Positions 1-12,699 are shown, numbered from the stretch's first letter. The stretch: 64,000 bases of DNA from Zonotrichia leucophrys gambelii (GCF_028769735.1 NC_088172.1:94254951-94318950); one strand, 5' to 3'. Program-made: numbers and translations. The notes: a model not told the origin generated them from the sequence alone.

Positions 1-152
1 TCATCTGTTGTCTTTGTGGAATTTGATACTTTTTGATAGAGAGCCAGGGCTCAGAAGGAAAGAAGAAAAAAGTCTGCATAGAGGCAATGTTGTGATTTGG
101 GTGTTCAGTCTACTAAACATCAATGTTGTCTGCTTAAACTTTTCCTTGCCAG

Positions 153-269
153 GCTCCAGATGTTGAGTCTCGTGAAGACCTGATAAAAACTCACTACATG
201 GCCAGGATAGCAGAGCTGACCTCTCACCTGCAGCTTGCTGACAGCAAATCCGTGCACTTCCATGCTGAG
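153..269 (+). CDS. PPP1R21: PPP1R21 coding exon (39 codons)
   Basis: The acceptor is ttccttgccag at 152 and the donor is gag|gtgagc at 270. The translation begins APDVESREDLIKTHYMARIA and includes LTSHLQLADSKSVHFHAE, which is typical of the family. Both boundaries are phase 0. The first 152 bases are intron with no sign of another exon. Confidence 0.93.
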
Positions 270-3200
270 GTGAGCATGCAGGCAAGGACAGTAAATCTCT
301 TTTTGAACTTCCCACAGCCAAGTGCTCTGACAGTGAGTTTCAATATATGGAGCGTAATGTTTTATAATAATCTGTTCCTGGAATATTTTTGATTGTGGTC
401 TGGCATGCATAAAAATAGATGCCATAAAATAACTTTTTATGTTTAATAAATCCTTTGGTAGCCTTGTCTTGGCTGTATTAAGAAGTATAATGTGTGTCAT
501 TTATAGATTTGTTCACCTAAGCTGAAGCAGCTGGCTTTAGTTACCAAGGAAGTTTTGACTTAATATTATAGTGATGCTGATGTCATTCAGAAATATTTGA
601 GTGTATTATGAAGTGATGGAAACAGCTCTCCTGAGAAAATTGGCTCTTAGGCAGAAGTTATACTGCAAGAATGAACAAGATGATTCATTGTATCTATGGT
701 TTCCTTTTCATTTCAAGTCATGAGGGAGCTTTTCTTGAAAGTAGTGGCTGTTTTGATTTGTGTAATAAATGATGTGGAATACATAAAGCTCCAGGTTAAC
801 AGAGCAAATCCTCTTAAATATTGGTTTTTTAATTGAAGATGACATAGTATGGAGGAACCATCTTTTCTGTGATATTTGAGCCTTGTATGAGTGAGTTGTT
901 TGCATTGCTTTTTACTTATGAGAAGTTTTGTAGCACTTACATGAAAAATACAATATTTAGAGGTTTGGCAATATGGTAGCTCTGTAAAATGAAACATTTC
1001 ATGTTAACTATTCCATTACCTCTGCATTTAAAAATGTGCACAAGCTCTGAGTTCCTTGAAATCAAAGTATCACAGATGGAAAAGTCCAAAGCAAGCACTT
1101 AAGGATGCCACCAGGCAGTACTGAGGAAGTGACTTTTGTCCCTTGTACCCTCCCTGTCCTGTTCTTGGTAGTGTCGAGCACTTGCCAAAAGACTTTCTCT
1201 GGCAGAGAAGTCCAAGGAATCGCTCACAGAAGAGTTGAAGCTCGCCAGTCAAAACATCACCAGATTACAGGCAAGTAAATTGTTCTGTAATGTAATAGAT
1301 GCATTTTGTAATCATGTGTAAGGGGAAGTTAGAGCAGAAAAATTACAGCCATCTAGCCTGGCCATGCCATTCTTGTGTTGTGGAATACAAGAACTCCAGT
1401 GGTATGTGGAGAAGAGCCTTGAATAATACACTTTCAATCCCAGGTATAAAGTTGAAGTGAAACATGCTTCCCAGAAAAGGTTATATTGGCCAAACCCATG
1501 TGTTTTAGCCCATTTGATGTCAAGGATTTTCATGAAAATTACAGAGTTGTAATGCCAAAAGGGGTGCTGGTTTGACTGATTTTGGATAAAACAAGGAATT
1601 CTTAATCCTTTCTTGCACCTGGGTCTGAAAGTTTTAAAAAATGCCAGGTTGATTTGGATTTTTTAAATATAGGTACCTTAATATTAAGCAAAGATAGTTA
1701 TGGGGTAATCTTTAAGAAGCTATTATTAACAAAAATCAACTCTTATGCCATCCTGTGAGTGTCCTGTCCCTTTGTCCTTTTCCTCCACACAGCTGAGAAA
1801 GAAGCCAGTAGTACAATAAAGTATAAATAAGTACACAATTCATAAATTCCTTCATGTTTTCTTTACACTTAGTTCATATCATTATTACTCATCTGTCTGT
1901 GATGGTGAGTACCAAAATTGCTCCATCCAGGCTGTGAATATAATGTTAGAAGCTTTGAGCTGTTGTGCCCATGAACAATCCTTTTTAAATATTTTCTTGA
2001 TTTGTTCCTTTAAGAAATTCCACAATAGATGTTGAGCTCAGCGTGAGATGTTAATTTCCAGCTGCATTTTAAACGTCCTAGAAAAAGATAGCAGGCACAC
2101 ACCATTTATATGTTTAGTAGTCTGCATAGTACTGAATAATACTGAGGGTGGAAGGGTCCTCTGAAGGTGATTTGTCCCCTCCTTTGAGGAGCAGAGAGTT
2201 CAGATCAAGCTGTGGAGCTGGATATTTCCTATACTGCCATGCTGGTGGTCTGCCACAGTCACTCCATGACTTAGGCATTGCATTGTTCCTTGTTCTGTCT
2301 TTGATCATTCAGCTTTACTGGACTTCTGGAACTTCCAGGGCAGTTTTACCTGGGACCTTGCCAAGCAGAAAGAAGCCAGAATCTACTCCTCTTGAGTCTA
2401 GGGTTACTGTAATTCTGCTATTCATCTTGCTTCCCTCAGGATCCTGAATGCCACCAACTCAGCCAAGGCTGCCATTGGCTTTCACATCCCTGAGCAGCTT
2501 TTCCTTATTTGAGTAACAGGTCCAGCAGGGAGCATCTCTTGGTCCCACTCAGCGCTGCTATCAGGAATTTCTATGCCACACTCAAGACAACTCCTCAGTT
2601 GCTTGTGTTCCACCTTGCTGCCCTTCCAGGACATGTCAGATAATTAAAATCCCTAATGAGGATCAGGGTCTGTCAGCGGGAGATTTTTATCTGCTTGCAG
2701 CAGATGCCTGTCATATCACCCTGTTGTCCCCCTACTGATGAGATTTATTAGTCTTCAAGGCACTTCTTCACACAGAGCATGATTTCTTCCCTTCTGTCCT
2801 CCCTGAAGCGTGTTTATCCCTTCATTGCTATGTTCTAGCCATGCACACTATCCCCCCATGTCTCTATAATCCCAGAGAGATCATAACTCTCTCTAACTCC
2901 ATGTGGAGTGGTGCTTCCTTCAGCTTTGGAAGCCTTGTGTGTTCTTGTGCAGGCCATGCTTTAACCCCATAAAAAGTGCTTGTTTCCTGGCTGGAAGCAG
3001 TGGTGGGAAACTTAGCTGTTACCCTTTTTTGTAAGCCATAAAAAGTGGGGGAAAAAATCTAAAGGAAACAACACAAAAATAAAGGGAACAAACCATGCAT
3101 GGGACTTCAGGTAAAAGAAAAGCAGCTACTGACTTCCTCTCATAAAACAGGTGTTTTTTTAGTTTTAGTTTTTTAGCTTTAGTTTTTTAGCTGAATTGCA

Positions 3201-5245
3201 CACACTCAGCATCAAAAGTGGAGCTAAGTGGAGGTAGAGGTGTGCTGCTTTGCCAGGTATCACTAACACTGAGCCAGGGCCTCTGGTTGTTTCATTTTCC
3301 CTTAGGATGAATTGATGACAACAAAGAGGAGCTATGAGGACCAGCTGAGCATGATGAGTGACCACCTGTGCAGCATGAATGAAACCTTGACTAAGCAAAG
3401 GGAAGAGATTGACACCCTAAAGCTGACCAGTAAGGTGAGCTGGCAGTGCAGCTGGGGTGGGAGGGTTACATTTGGTGTTCCTGCAGCTCTGCCCTTGGAC
3501 AGAGCAGCTCACAAGCTGTAATTCTTATTCTGCACCAGCTGGAAGGAAAACTCCAAACTTGCTTCTACAAGTTTCAGTGAAGAAAATTCTTGCTAAACAT
3601 GCATGTGGGAAAGAACAAGCTCTTCATGTCACTGCTTCACATCAGGTTCTCAAAGTGTACCCTCTGATGGCAGATCACACCATTTTTTTGTTTAAATGTG
3701 GTGAAAATGCAGCTATTTGTAAACTCAGCTGCTGGGGCTGGGTGGTTATGATGAAGTTCTGAGTAGAAGTGTCCCTTCTGCACTCATTTGGGTTGCAGCA
3801 CACTTTGTCCTTGGCAGCTGGTCTCTTTCTCTGTTTTATTTCCACATTCTAGCTCATCTGTCCCTTGTGTAGGAATGAAAATGTTGCCACTTCTATTCTT
3901 CTGTGAGCTTGAAATGCACACTTAAGTTCTTTACCAGGCAAGGAGTCTACCCACTTGTAAAAAAATCATTTACTTATCTAATAATGAAAAATACAGAAGT
4001 CTGCTTTTTTGAGCAGCCAGTGATTAAACCATGGTATGTCCTATTCTGGTGCTTCTAGGGAGGAACAGATGTTGTGAAGGCCTTTGTCCTTCATTTGTCT
4101 GACTGTGAAACAAATAAATTATCATTATTCTCCTTATTTTTGGGATGCATGGAAGCAGGTGTCACCAAAGGATTAAAAAAGTAAAAATAATAAATAAATT
4201 CCATGTTCTGATTAAAGATCCCATGATGGTGATTTTTATTTTTAAGAGTAAACTCCTCCCCCTGCTTTTCTTCAGATTTCTGAGTGTTTTAACTTGGCAT
4301 TGTATTCTTTAAAATGACTTTGTGGTGTAAAAGCCATTGTGTTTCCAGAAGGAAGCTCTTGGCTGCATACTGACCATGGCACTCAATGTTTTTATAAAAT
4401 GTTTTCTGGAATTTCTCACTTGCCATACTTGTAAGAATTGAAGTGGTACTCTGTCTGTAAGGACCTCAGCACAGAAGCCACACAGGTTTTCAGTTGTTAA
4501 CAAATGTAGAAGGGAATCCACTTGGAATCCAAATGATGCAGTTAAAGCCCTTATCACTTGGAGAGAGTTGTTGGTTAGATTCAAAACAAATGTTATCTTC
4601 AGGAAATAGGAAGACTGAGAATTGCCAGCATGTAACTGTTGCACAAAACTTTATTTTAAGCTCCACATTTCCTTTGTGGAATTACTGAAGGTCAAGTGTG
4701 AGTTGGCTAGCTGTGGAACAAACTCTGTTCTGAACTAGGAATAATCTGTACAACCTGAATTAAAATAAAATTCATTTGGAAAAACTCCATGTGGTGGAGG
4801 ATTGGTTTTTAATGTGTATACAATTATTCTGTAAGAAGTTATTTGGAGTAGCACATGAAGGAGGTTTATGATTTCACTTGCCTTCACTGCCCTTACAGTA
4901 TTAAGGGTATTAATACAGTTGAATGTCTTGGGATGTCCCTTAAATGTCTTTCCCAGGTTTCAGTTGTAGTAAGGCACTGTTGTGCTTGTTTGAGATATCT
5001 GGTACTTGCCTCTGTTGTGCTTATAGAAACAGAGGAATTTTCAGAGCCAATGGTTGCAATCTGTCAAACTTAGAAGTCTGTGGAGTGTTTATTTTCAGTC
5101 TGACTGTACCTTGCTTGCTGTAGGCAGAAATTATTAGACATCAGATTTTGTATGTTACCTGTCTAGACTCCCTTGCCTGAATGATAATGTTCTCTTTGCT
5201 TCTTTCTTCTTGCAGGGAAATTCTAAAAAGAACAAAAATCGATAG
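153..5245 (+). CDS. PPP1R21: PPP1R21, C-terminal 124 codons over four exons
   Basis: The coding exons are 153-269, 1172-1270, 3306-3434 and 5216-5245, all joined in phase 0, and the stop TAG is at 5243-5245. The 5' part of the gene lies outside the window. The assembled tail includes the TTKRSYEDQLSMMSDHLC block that names the family's Pfam C-terminal coiled-coil domain, then a basic end, GNSKKNKNR. PPP1R21 (KLRAQ1/CCDC128) is known as a PP1 regulatory protein and a subunit of the FERRY complex, which links Rab5 early endosomes to mRNA. The visible part is highly charged, heptad-like helical sequence, as expected for the coiled coil. It is the first of three tandem plus-strand genes. One intron uses a GC donor. 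Family identity is near certain; exact 5' extent cannot be judged. Confidence 0.95.
270..1171 (+). other. PPP1R21 intron
   Basis: AT-rich intron with canonical GT-AG ends. No exon, RNA gene or recognisable repeat was seen inside. Confidence 0.85.
1172..1270 (+). CDS. PPP1R21: PPP1R21 coding exon (33 codons), GC donor
   Basis: The acceptor is gttcttggtag at 1171. The exon encodes CRALAKRLSLAEKSKESLTE and continues to ASQNITRLQ. It ends CAG at 1270, followed by gcaagt, so the donor is GC rather than GT. No usable GT sits at the boundary that would keep the family sequence and phase. Confidence 0.93.
1271..3305 (+). other. PPP1R21 GC-AG intron
   Basis: The intron starts gcaagt and ends ttttcccttag. 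Besides the CR1 fragment it holds a run of TTTTAG(T/C) units at about 3151-3192, upstream of the acceptor. Nothing else was recognised. Confidence 0.8.
2380..2965 (-). mobile_element. CR1 LINE fragment, antisense, inside a PPP1R21 intron
   Basis: The plus strand reads as the reverse complement of the CR1 ORF2 endonuclease region. Phrases such as ggatcctgaatgccaccaac, gataattaaaatccctaatg and catgtctctataatcccag follow the order I recall from bird CR1 consensus sequences. The copy is diverged, carries stops in all frames, and is truncated at both ends. Boundaries are approximate and the left edge may lie up to about 80 bp further out. It is a dead fragment without coding potential. Confidence 0.68.
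3306..3434 (+). CDS. PPP1R21: PPP1R21 coding exon (43 codons), TTKRSYEDQ domain
   Basis: The acceptor is ttttcccttag at 3305 and the donor is aag|gtgagc at 3435. The exon encodes DELMTTKRSYEDQLSMMSDH, then LCSMNETLTKQREEIDTLKL and TSK. This is the conserved C-terminal coiled-coil signature of PPP1R21. Confidence 0.95.
3435..5215 (+). other. PPP1R21 last intron
   Basis: Canonical GT-AG intron. Open frames inside are short and carry no family signal. No repeat was recognised. Confidence 0.8.
5216..5245 (+). CDS. PPP1R21: PPP1R21 terminal coding exon
   Basis: The acceptor is ctttcttcttgcag at 5215. Nine codons (GNSKKNKNR) are followed by TAG. The basic tail matches the family C-terminus. The longer open frame that runs on at 5181-5378 is a different reading frame. 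Confidence 0.92.
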   Translation, partial: GNSKKNKNR

Positions 5246-6272
5246 TTTACAGCTAAGTCTTTGGAAGCTGCTGCTGCTGCACAGGATGCAGAGAATGACC
5301 ATTCATTATCCAGTTCCTGTTTGTTCCAGGAAGCTGAGGCTGGTTTTGGGTCTAGTAAAAACTGAGTTGGTGCTGTAAATGGCTTGAAAATATTTAGAAC
5401 TTGTGACAGATAAAACAGAACTTAATGTTGGCTCTAAACCAGGAAATACACACTCTGTGGATAATTTATATAGTAATTACCTTCAGTTTTTACTGTGCAC
5501 TTTTTAAAACCAGGTTTTGATTTCACGTAACAACTTCAGATTTTGTATATTTTCAAATATGTTTCTGCATTAACAAATTTGGATTGGTGCAGTAGGTGTC
5601 TGTTTTTGAGTTCTCCATTTAATGGTCAGCACATGTACATTCCATTACTTGTTAATAACAGTTTAAAAATGAGTTCGGAGACTTTTTTTGGCCATGCAAG
5701 CTGTGCAGTTACTGTAAATGTATTACTCCTGTTCTCAGCCCTCTAGAATTAATTGAAATTGTGGCTTGAAATGATTTTTACAAATTCACCAAGTAAATGG
5801 GATCATTGTTAGACTGCAACAGAGGAAACCTTTCCTGCTTGTATTTGGCACTTTGGATTTGGAGGTGAAGAGCACAATTGGGCTGAATTGGGCTACTTCA
5901 GTGAAATTGCTTTAAGGCATTTCTGTAACATTTTGTTTACACATGTATGTATATATATATTGGTTGAATTAGCTGTTTAAGGCTAGAGGAAACTGTGATT
6001 GTCATTTGCCCCAAAAGAGTGAAACAATGTGTGTAGAATAGATCAGCTCACTGTGCTCTCTTACAGTAAAGAAGAATATGAAATATGTAGAAGATTTAAG
6101 CACTGAACTTGCAAAGGGTCTTCATGGAATTGAGTTATGATGGATTCACTGGGGGGATGCACATAGCTTTTCCTGTGTTTTCAGAAGTTTGTGAACTTTA
6201 GGCCTCTCCTAAGTTGTTTTCTTTTTTTTTTCCAAGTGAAGTTTAATATCACAAAGTTTCACAGCATTGATT

Positions 6273-6413
6273 TGTTGTTGGGGGTGGGGTTTGTTGGTTT
6301 TGGGTTGGGTTTTTGTTTGGTTGGCTTTTTGGTTGTGTTTTTTTGGTGGGGGTTTTTTTGGGGTTTTTTTTTTTTTGGTGGTTTTCTGTTTTTTGGTTTT
6401 TTTTTTTTTTTTT
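6273..6413 (+). repeat. T/G-rich low-complexity tract
   Basis: About 140 bases are made almost only of T and G, with many GGGTTTT, GGTTT and GGGG runs, ending in a long T run. It lies in the inferred 3'UTR of PPP1R21. The runs of three or more G could form G-quadruplexes in the transcript. A comparable tract of the opposite strand type lies in the GTF2A1L 3'UTR. Confidence 0.9.
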
Positions 6414-6545
6414 AATTAGATGCTGTGCTACTCCACACTTTTTACACCGGTCTTCTGTTCCATAATTTCCATTATGGCACTTATTTGTTCCCACGGGGGT
6501 TTACTCTGATATCAGATGTGCTGAAATGTATTATCAGTATGTAAT

Positions 6546-6551
6546 AATAAA
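6546..6551 (+). promoter_or_regulatory. PPP1R21: Candidate poly(A) signal of PPP1R21
   Basis: AATAAA is followed 25-90 bp later by T-rich and GTG-rich sequence (near 6573 and 6615-6636), the usual downstream element. It is the first such signal after the stop codon with a good downstream context. Confidence 0.5.
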
Positions 6552-6570
6552 ATCAACCACATGAAACCAG

Positions 6571-9500
6571 CTTGCCTTTTTCCTTCCTTCTGGCCCTGCC
6601 CAGGCTGCAGAGTGTGACACTGTGGTGGGGGTTCCAGATATCACTGGTGGGGATACTTACACCAGTCTAGGTGCTCTCAGTGCTTCTCTTTGTTCTGATA
6701 GCTTTTCCTTTCAGAAATGCAAAATAGCAGTGATGGAGATGGGGAGAGCCTGCAGGGTTTCCTGTTGATGTTGAATTAAGAACTCTGTGCTGGTGATAAT
6801 GAGGGTTGGGAAATGTTGGCTTTCTCTCCAGCTGTTTTGTGGAAGCAGATACAGCTTCAACTGTTTCATTTAGGGCTGGGAAGCGAATTGCTTTCTTCCA
6901 GTTCTTTTGAAGCTGCCTTTTCTGAGAACTTCCATCTTGCACTGAAGGTACTAATCCAGTTATTTTAATTCTCTGAATCAAATGTCTGAACTGACACTAC
7001 TTTTACTGAAATTACTTTTCATATGTTGCTGCCTTTAGAAAAAAATTTTGCTTGGGCCATTTTTTTACATGTCTGAATAAAAACAGTGTGTGTTTAGAAT
7101 TTGCATTAAAAAATCAAATGCATGTTCAGAGTATACCCCAGTATCCAAGCTGGAATTCATGCAGAGTGCACAGGCATTTAGGTACAATTCCAATGTTCAT
7201 CAGTTTATCAGCATTTTTTCTTTGCAGTGTTATTTGGGAATGTGTTTGGGTGTTTCTCTCACCAAACCATAACCATGCTCAAGAAGAGACAGTTCTGATC
7301 ACTTCAGCTGCCTTCAGTTTTTCAAGGAAATATTTTCAGTAAGTTCTAGACAACTGTAAACTATCAATACCCAAAAGTAAAATCTGGCACAAGAAATTTA
7401 AGTCAGTGTTTTGGTTACTGCTGTACTAGAGTTTTAAGGGCCCACAAGATATTACATTGAAGTCAGTGGCATTAGAATCTGGATCAAGTGGAAATACAAA
7501 CTCCTTGTGCTTATTATCTGCTAACCAGGTGATGCTGAATCTTCCTCAATGTGTGAAATGCTGTTAAATGCCAAAATGGCTACTGCACAAGGCTTTGCTA
7601 TTAAAAAAACTGAAGACTTGTTTCAACATTGCAGCCAAAAATTCATCTTTGAGGCAAAGTTTTACAGAAAAATTATTTTGAACTACAATGTACCTTATTA
7701 TATATATAACAATATACAAAACCACGTACAATGGTGTATGCAGGGTATCATGGAATGTGCAAAATCTGGGCAAGGAAATTTTACCAATGGAATTAATCTT
7801 CAAAAATGTTTAGTGTGAATGTTTGCCTTTGAGGTGGTTAATTGGGGAAGCCAGTGAGAAATTGTGAGAAAGTGTAAAAACCTTCAGCACAATACATGTA
7901 GAACTAGGGGTAAAGAAAAGCCTGAATGTCAGTTATCCTTTTTAAGGACAGTTCACTATGACACACAAGTTTTAAAGCATTTTTTGAGTGCTTAATTAAT
8001 TTCTCCATAATGTTGAGTGCCTCATGAACAATCTCTCATTCTCAGACTGAAGTGGCTAATTCAGCCAAGTCACTATTTTAATGGTTTGAATTGGATTTTC
8101 AAAAAATGTTTGAGCTTTGTTTTAAAGCTATACTAACATATATAGTCAGCTGTCCTAGATTTCTGAAAGCACATCCCCAGTAACTATTCTGGGTGTTCAA
8201 GATAAATATTTGCTGTAATCAGGCATTAATTTACTTCAAGATTGCCCTCTTAGGAACCACTGCTTCATCAGTTTGAAACTGCCCAAGAAGCACCAAAGCC
8301 ATTGTCTATTTTAAAAGGCCTTTAGCTCCTGGAGGTCAGAGGTTTCCCTGCCTGAAAGCTTAATTTCTAAAACAGGAATCTTAGGCTGGTGTCATAAGCT
8401 GTGCAAGGGATGCTGCATCTCTTTTCTGTTTGAACAAAGATTATTTAGAATTGCTGCATCTCTGATTTAAACAGCAATCTCCTGAAGTGTTGGTTCAAAG
8501 TTGGTGGTGTTTGTCATGTCTCTTGTTAATCCCTTCAGCTTCATTCTGAACCAGTTTAATGTTTCATGGCATGATGAAATGTGCCAGATCCTCTGCATAC
8601 ATGTGAAATATCCAGGCTGGAACAGTTTGTTTTCCTACCTTTGGCCATTTATATGGTTATTTTCCCTTTTTCCCAAGCCAGCTTTATTTTTAATTCGTAT
8701 TTATAATCCTGCTGCTCCACCTGCCCTCCCTCCCCTTGCTGGCAGATGAAGTTTTGGTGTGAAGGGCTTTGGCCCAGCCATGTTTTGTAGGTGCTGACTT
8801 CACTGTTCAACAGGGCTCCAAAAACCAGATTTGCTCCCATGTGCCAGGCATCACTTGCAAACAGGAAAGGAAATAAACTTTGTATCCACATACTGCCTAT
8901 CAGGACAAGGGAAAAGTTATTTACTGGCTTGGCTGAGCAGTGTCAAGGCTGTGGGGTTTTTTTAATAGTGTAAATCCTATGATATATTAAACTTTGGAGA
9001 ACCATCTGGCCCTGTAAATTGGGCAGACCTGTTGTTTAATACAGTCTGTATGTAAGGTAATTTGAGAGCACTATCTTAGCAACAGGAGGGTCATAATAAA
9101 AACAAAGCTTAGTGCAGTAAAAAATTGTAATTGCTGCCAGAGGTCTGATTACTTCCTCCCACGAAGGCTGGATGCTGCTCTGAGCATGCTTGTTGTGTCT
9201 TACTCTGCCTTTCCTGCCTCTGTCACTACCTGCAGTATTGCTGTGAATTCAATCCATGTCTGTTTACAGAGGGCATTTTTGCCCAAATTCCTGAATATTT
9301 CTTTTAATCGCAGAGTTAAAAACTTCCCTTTGGTGCAGTTGTGCCTGCAGCTCTGCCAGCCTGGTTCCAGAGGGGGTCAGGGAAGAGCTTTGGGGGCCTT
9401 TGTAAGGCAGGGCTGGGCTGTGAGCTGCAGCACATGGAAACTGGCCTGAGGCAGCTCTCATTGTGTGCCCTGCTGGGTGTGCAGGCAGCTTTAGGCACGG

Positions 9501-12500
9501 CAGTGCTCACTCAGAGTCACCCAGCTCCTTACAGAGGCAAATACTCCAATTGCTGCAGTGCTGAGCTGCAAAAAAAAAAACCCAGCTGTGTGATTCTCCT
9601 TGGGTTTAATTTGCCAGGCAAGACACCCCACTAACAGCCCTAAAGAATTCTGGTTACAAACCTCTTACATGGAATTTGCAGAGATAGCAGTAGAAAACAC
9701 AATTTTTCTGTTTTAGCACTGATTCACCCTGTGAGTCCAAAACTTTCTAAGCTGATGAGGTCTCATTTAATGAAGAAGCCTTTGAAGCACACACCTGGTG
9801 TCAAAGCTGTAGTTACAGTCTCCCCTAAACAGCACAGCTTTGTCCTGAGAAGAGTTAAACCCACAAAGCTCAAGAGTCCAGGTCATTTCCAGTTATTTCA
9901 GGCACTAGGGATTCTTTCATGAATTTCCTTGGCATCAAGTCAATGGTGGCATGTAGCTTTCTGCAGGCTCTGTGTGCATCAAGTCCTTTGCTTCTGAAAT
10001 GGGTGTGAGAACACCTTACACTGCCCCACACTCCCCTTCCAACAATTTACACTGCCCCACACTCCCCTTTCAACAATTTACACTGCCCCACACTCCCAAC
10101 ACCTTACACTGCCACACACTCCCCCTTCTGCCCCCTCATCTGCTCTCCCTTACAGCTTCAGCTTCCTTTTCTCTTGGATTTAAAAGCCTTCAGTTTGGGC
10201 TTGGATAGTGAATGCAGAGCACTGTGCCCAAGAAAGATTGTTTAATGAAGTTATGAGGCTGAAAAGGTCTGAGCTGAGAATTTCAGTGCAGTTTCATTAA
10301 GTGCAGCCCTTGGCACAGGGAGCAGCTGAAATCCTGGAACTGGTGCTGCTCCTCTTCTGTGCTCAGTGACTTCCAAATTGAGTCTAGCATGTGCAGGGCT
10401 GGACAGGAAATATGAACCTGGAGAGGGGACAATCATCTTGACCAAAAGTTTCTTTTGAAATCTGGAAAGTCTGGTTTATTTTTAGTCCAAACAAGCAGGC
10501 AAGAACAAGTTTCTCTTAGATTATTGACCTACCCCATAAGGTCAAGAATATTTGAAGCCAATTTCTCACAAAAAGGACAGCATGCTAAATTTCTATAAGC
10601 AATTTATATGTAACAAATATACATCATTTAAATAGTGAATATAATAAACTTGTACATTTTTATTACAATTTTATTCAGTGAAAGATGAATTCATTTAACG
10701 TGAGGAGAATTTGACTTTTCAAAACAAAATACATCTTAGTTAAGATGAACTTTTGCAGAAATTTCTTGCTAAAATAAAAGCAAAGCAGTAGAGGGAAGAG
10801 TTAAAATAAGTCAAGAAACAAGTGGTTTTCTGTCTCTATTTACAAATATTTGGTTCTAGCTAGATATGAACTGACAGGTTTCACTTTTGATAAAATAGTC
10901 CTAGACAGTAAACATTTGATAAACAGGCAATACACTGCAAATCATGTTAAGATCAATTTAAATATAGTCAGCAATGTAAACTGAATTTGTTGGTGTTGTA
11001 AAATGTTGAATGAGCTTTATAACTGCCTCTAGCAACATATAATACTGTATCTTTATGTGAAATGCTCTTCAAATTGTATTTACAGTAGAAATAACTTTTA
11101 ATAGTTGTAATTTGTTCTGCATATACTATTCATCAAAGTCAAATTATTTTAGGGAACTTTAAATCTCAGTATCAGAGGGTTTTTTTTCTCTGATGCTTGA
11201 GTTTATATTGCACTGAATTATTTTGGAAGAGAAAATGATAGCAGAATTTACTGGAGAAGAATAGTCTTGTCTTGAAAATGTATACACTTGCCTCAGCAAA
11301 GGAAAATCTGATCTATTTTTAGATATGCATGCTTTGATAAGAAGATATGAGACATTAATACCCTTCCCACTTGAAAACCATTAGGAAGAGCTGATGTGGA
11401 AGCTAAACAGGAAAAAAGGCTTCTTTGAATGTTGTGCAGGGGAGCATGAGAGTTTGAAGGGCTCATTTTGGAGTATGCAGAAAATGTTAGAAATTATTTC
11501 CAGTTTCCTGGAATTTATGCAAAACGGGGTATTGATCCACTGGTTCCCTCTGCTAAGAGGTTGAGTGTGTCCTGGGAGAGGGCAGAAGACTGAATTGTTT
11601 ATGGAAAATACAGGTTTTATGGAAATACAATTTTGACACGAGGTCTGGACTTCAAGGGCAGAAGGCTTACAGGGATGGAATTCCCAAGGGAAGAGGTTGG
11701 GATGAGGTTCTGGCACTTCCAGGGCTGCCCTGCTGGGATGAGGGAGGCAGGTGGAGCTGCCCAACCCACTGGAGACCTCAGTCTGGCAGTGCTCAGAAAA
11801 CGCCTTCAAGGAGAGGAGAGAAGAATGTGGCAATTCACTGGCTTGAAAGGTTACATTCAATGGTTAAATTATGGTGAAATAATTCTGTGCTAAATTTGGC
11901 ACTGGATTTTTTAAAAAATTAAGAAAGCAAATGCAGAACTTTTTAAACCACGAATGGCCAATGTTCATCCTAGTGCAATTTGTGTAGTGGTGTTAAGCTT
12001 ACAGAAGAATTTATTTGTAGGGAAAATTGTACTGAACATTTCTATTGCAGATGCAGACAGAGCCTGAATGGTACTCCCCAGGCATAAAACAAAGAGGTAG
12101 GATTGCTTCATTTTCACAGAAAACACAAGAAAACTTTGCAGAGGAGATAAATGGGACAAAAGAAACCAGCTTGCAGAAGGAGGTCCTCCCTTATTAAAAT
12201 ACAAGGGAAATTTCAACCACTGGAAATCAGTGGAGCTGAAATGGATGTATAATGCTTCACAAAGCATTTTGGATGGATTACACAAGAAACTGTGCTGTTT
12301 TAAGTCCCAACTACTTGAAAGCCTTTCAGATGGGCAGTTTGGGTGTCTGCAGTCCCTGGGAACGCTCGGGATGGTTTTGTAGCTGGTTTCCCCCTCTTCA
12401 TCCTCCTCATTCCATCCGTGTGCTCCGGCCTTTCGGGAGCAGCCCTTCTGCCCCTCTGCTGGTGCACGCAGAGGGGAATGGGCGAGAAGGACATTTAAGG

Positions 12501-12540
12501 TCCCACAACCGCACAATCCTGCGGGTTATTCGGGCATTTC
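6571..12540. other. Intergenic region between PPP1R21 and STON1
   Basis: About 6 kb of mostly AT-rich DNA. Open frames are short and none shows a recognisable protein. A 31-bp minisatellite lies near 10.0-10.13 kb. The stretch 10500-11350 is especially AT-rich and free of CpG. No RNA gene was seen. Confidence 0.75.
10011..10128 (+). repeat. 31-bp minisatellite, about four copies
   Basis: The unit contains TTACACTGCCCCACACTCCC. Copies start at about 10016, 10047, 10078 and 10104, so the periods are 31, 31 and 26 bp. The last copy is shortened and has a substitution. The strand is cytosine-rich with no coding meaning. Confidence 0.9.
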
Positions 12541-12571
12541 CCGAGCCTCGGAGGATCTCCCATGCCCGGAG

Positions 12572-12672
12572 GAGCTTTCCCCGCTCTGGCTGCCCGGGCT
12601 GCCCGGCCTTTCCCGGGGATGCTCCGGAGCTTTGCCCGCTCTGGCTGCCCGGCCTTTCCCGGGGATGCTCGG
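12572..12672 (+). repeat. Imperfect tandem duplication in the CpG island
   Basis: Two adjacent copies share GAGCTTT(C/G)CCCGCTCTGG and CCTTTCCCGGGGATGCTC. The copies are at 12572-12626 and 12627-12672. The first has an extra 9 bp (a repeated GCTGCCCGG). Confidence 0.85.
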
Positions 12673-12699
12673 GCGGGATGCGCCGGGCGGGGCCTGTCC

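Larger units (their letters stand above)
5246..6570 (+). other. PPP1R21: Probable PPP1R21 3'UTR
   Basis: Non-coding AT-rich sequence runs from the stop codon to the first good poly(A) signal at 6546. It includes a T/G-rich low-complexity tract. The 3' end is inferred from the signal, and longer or shorter ends are possible. Confidence 0.55.
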
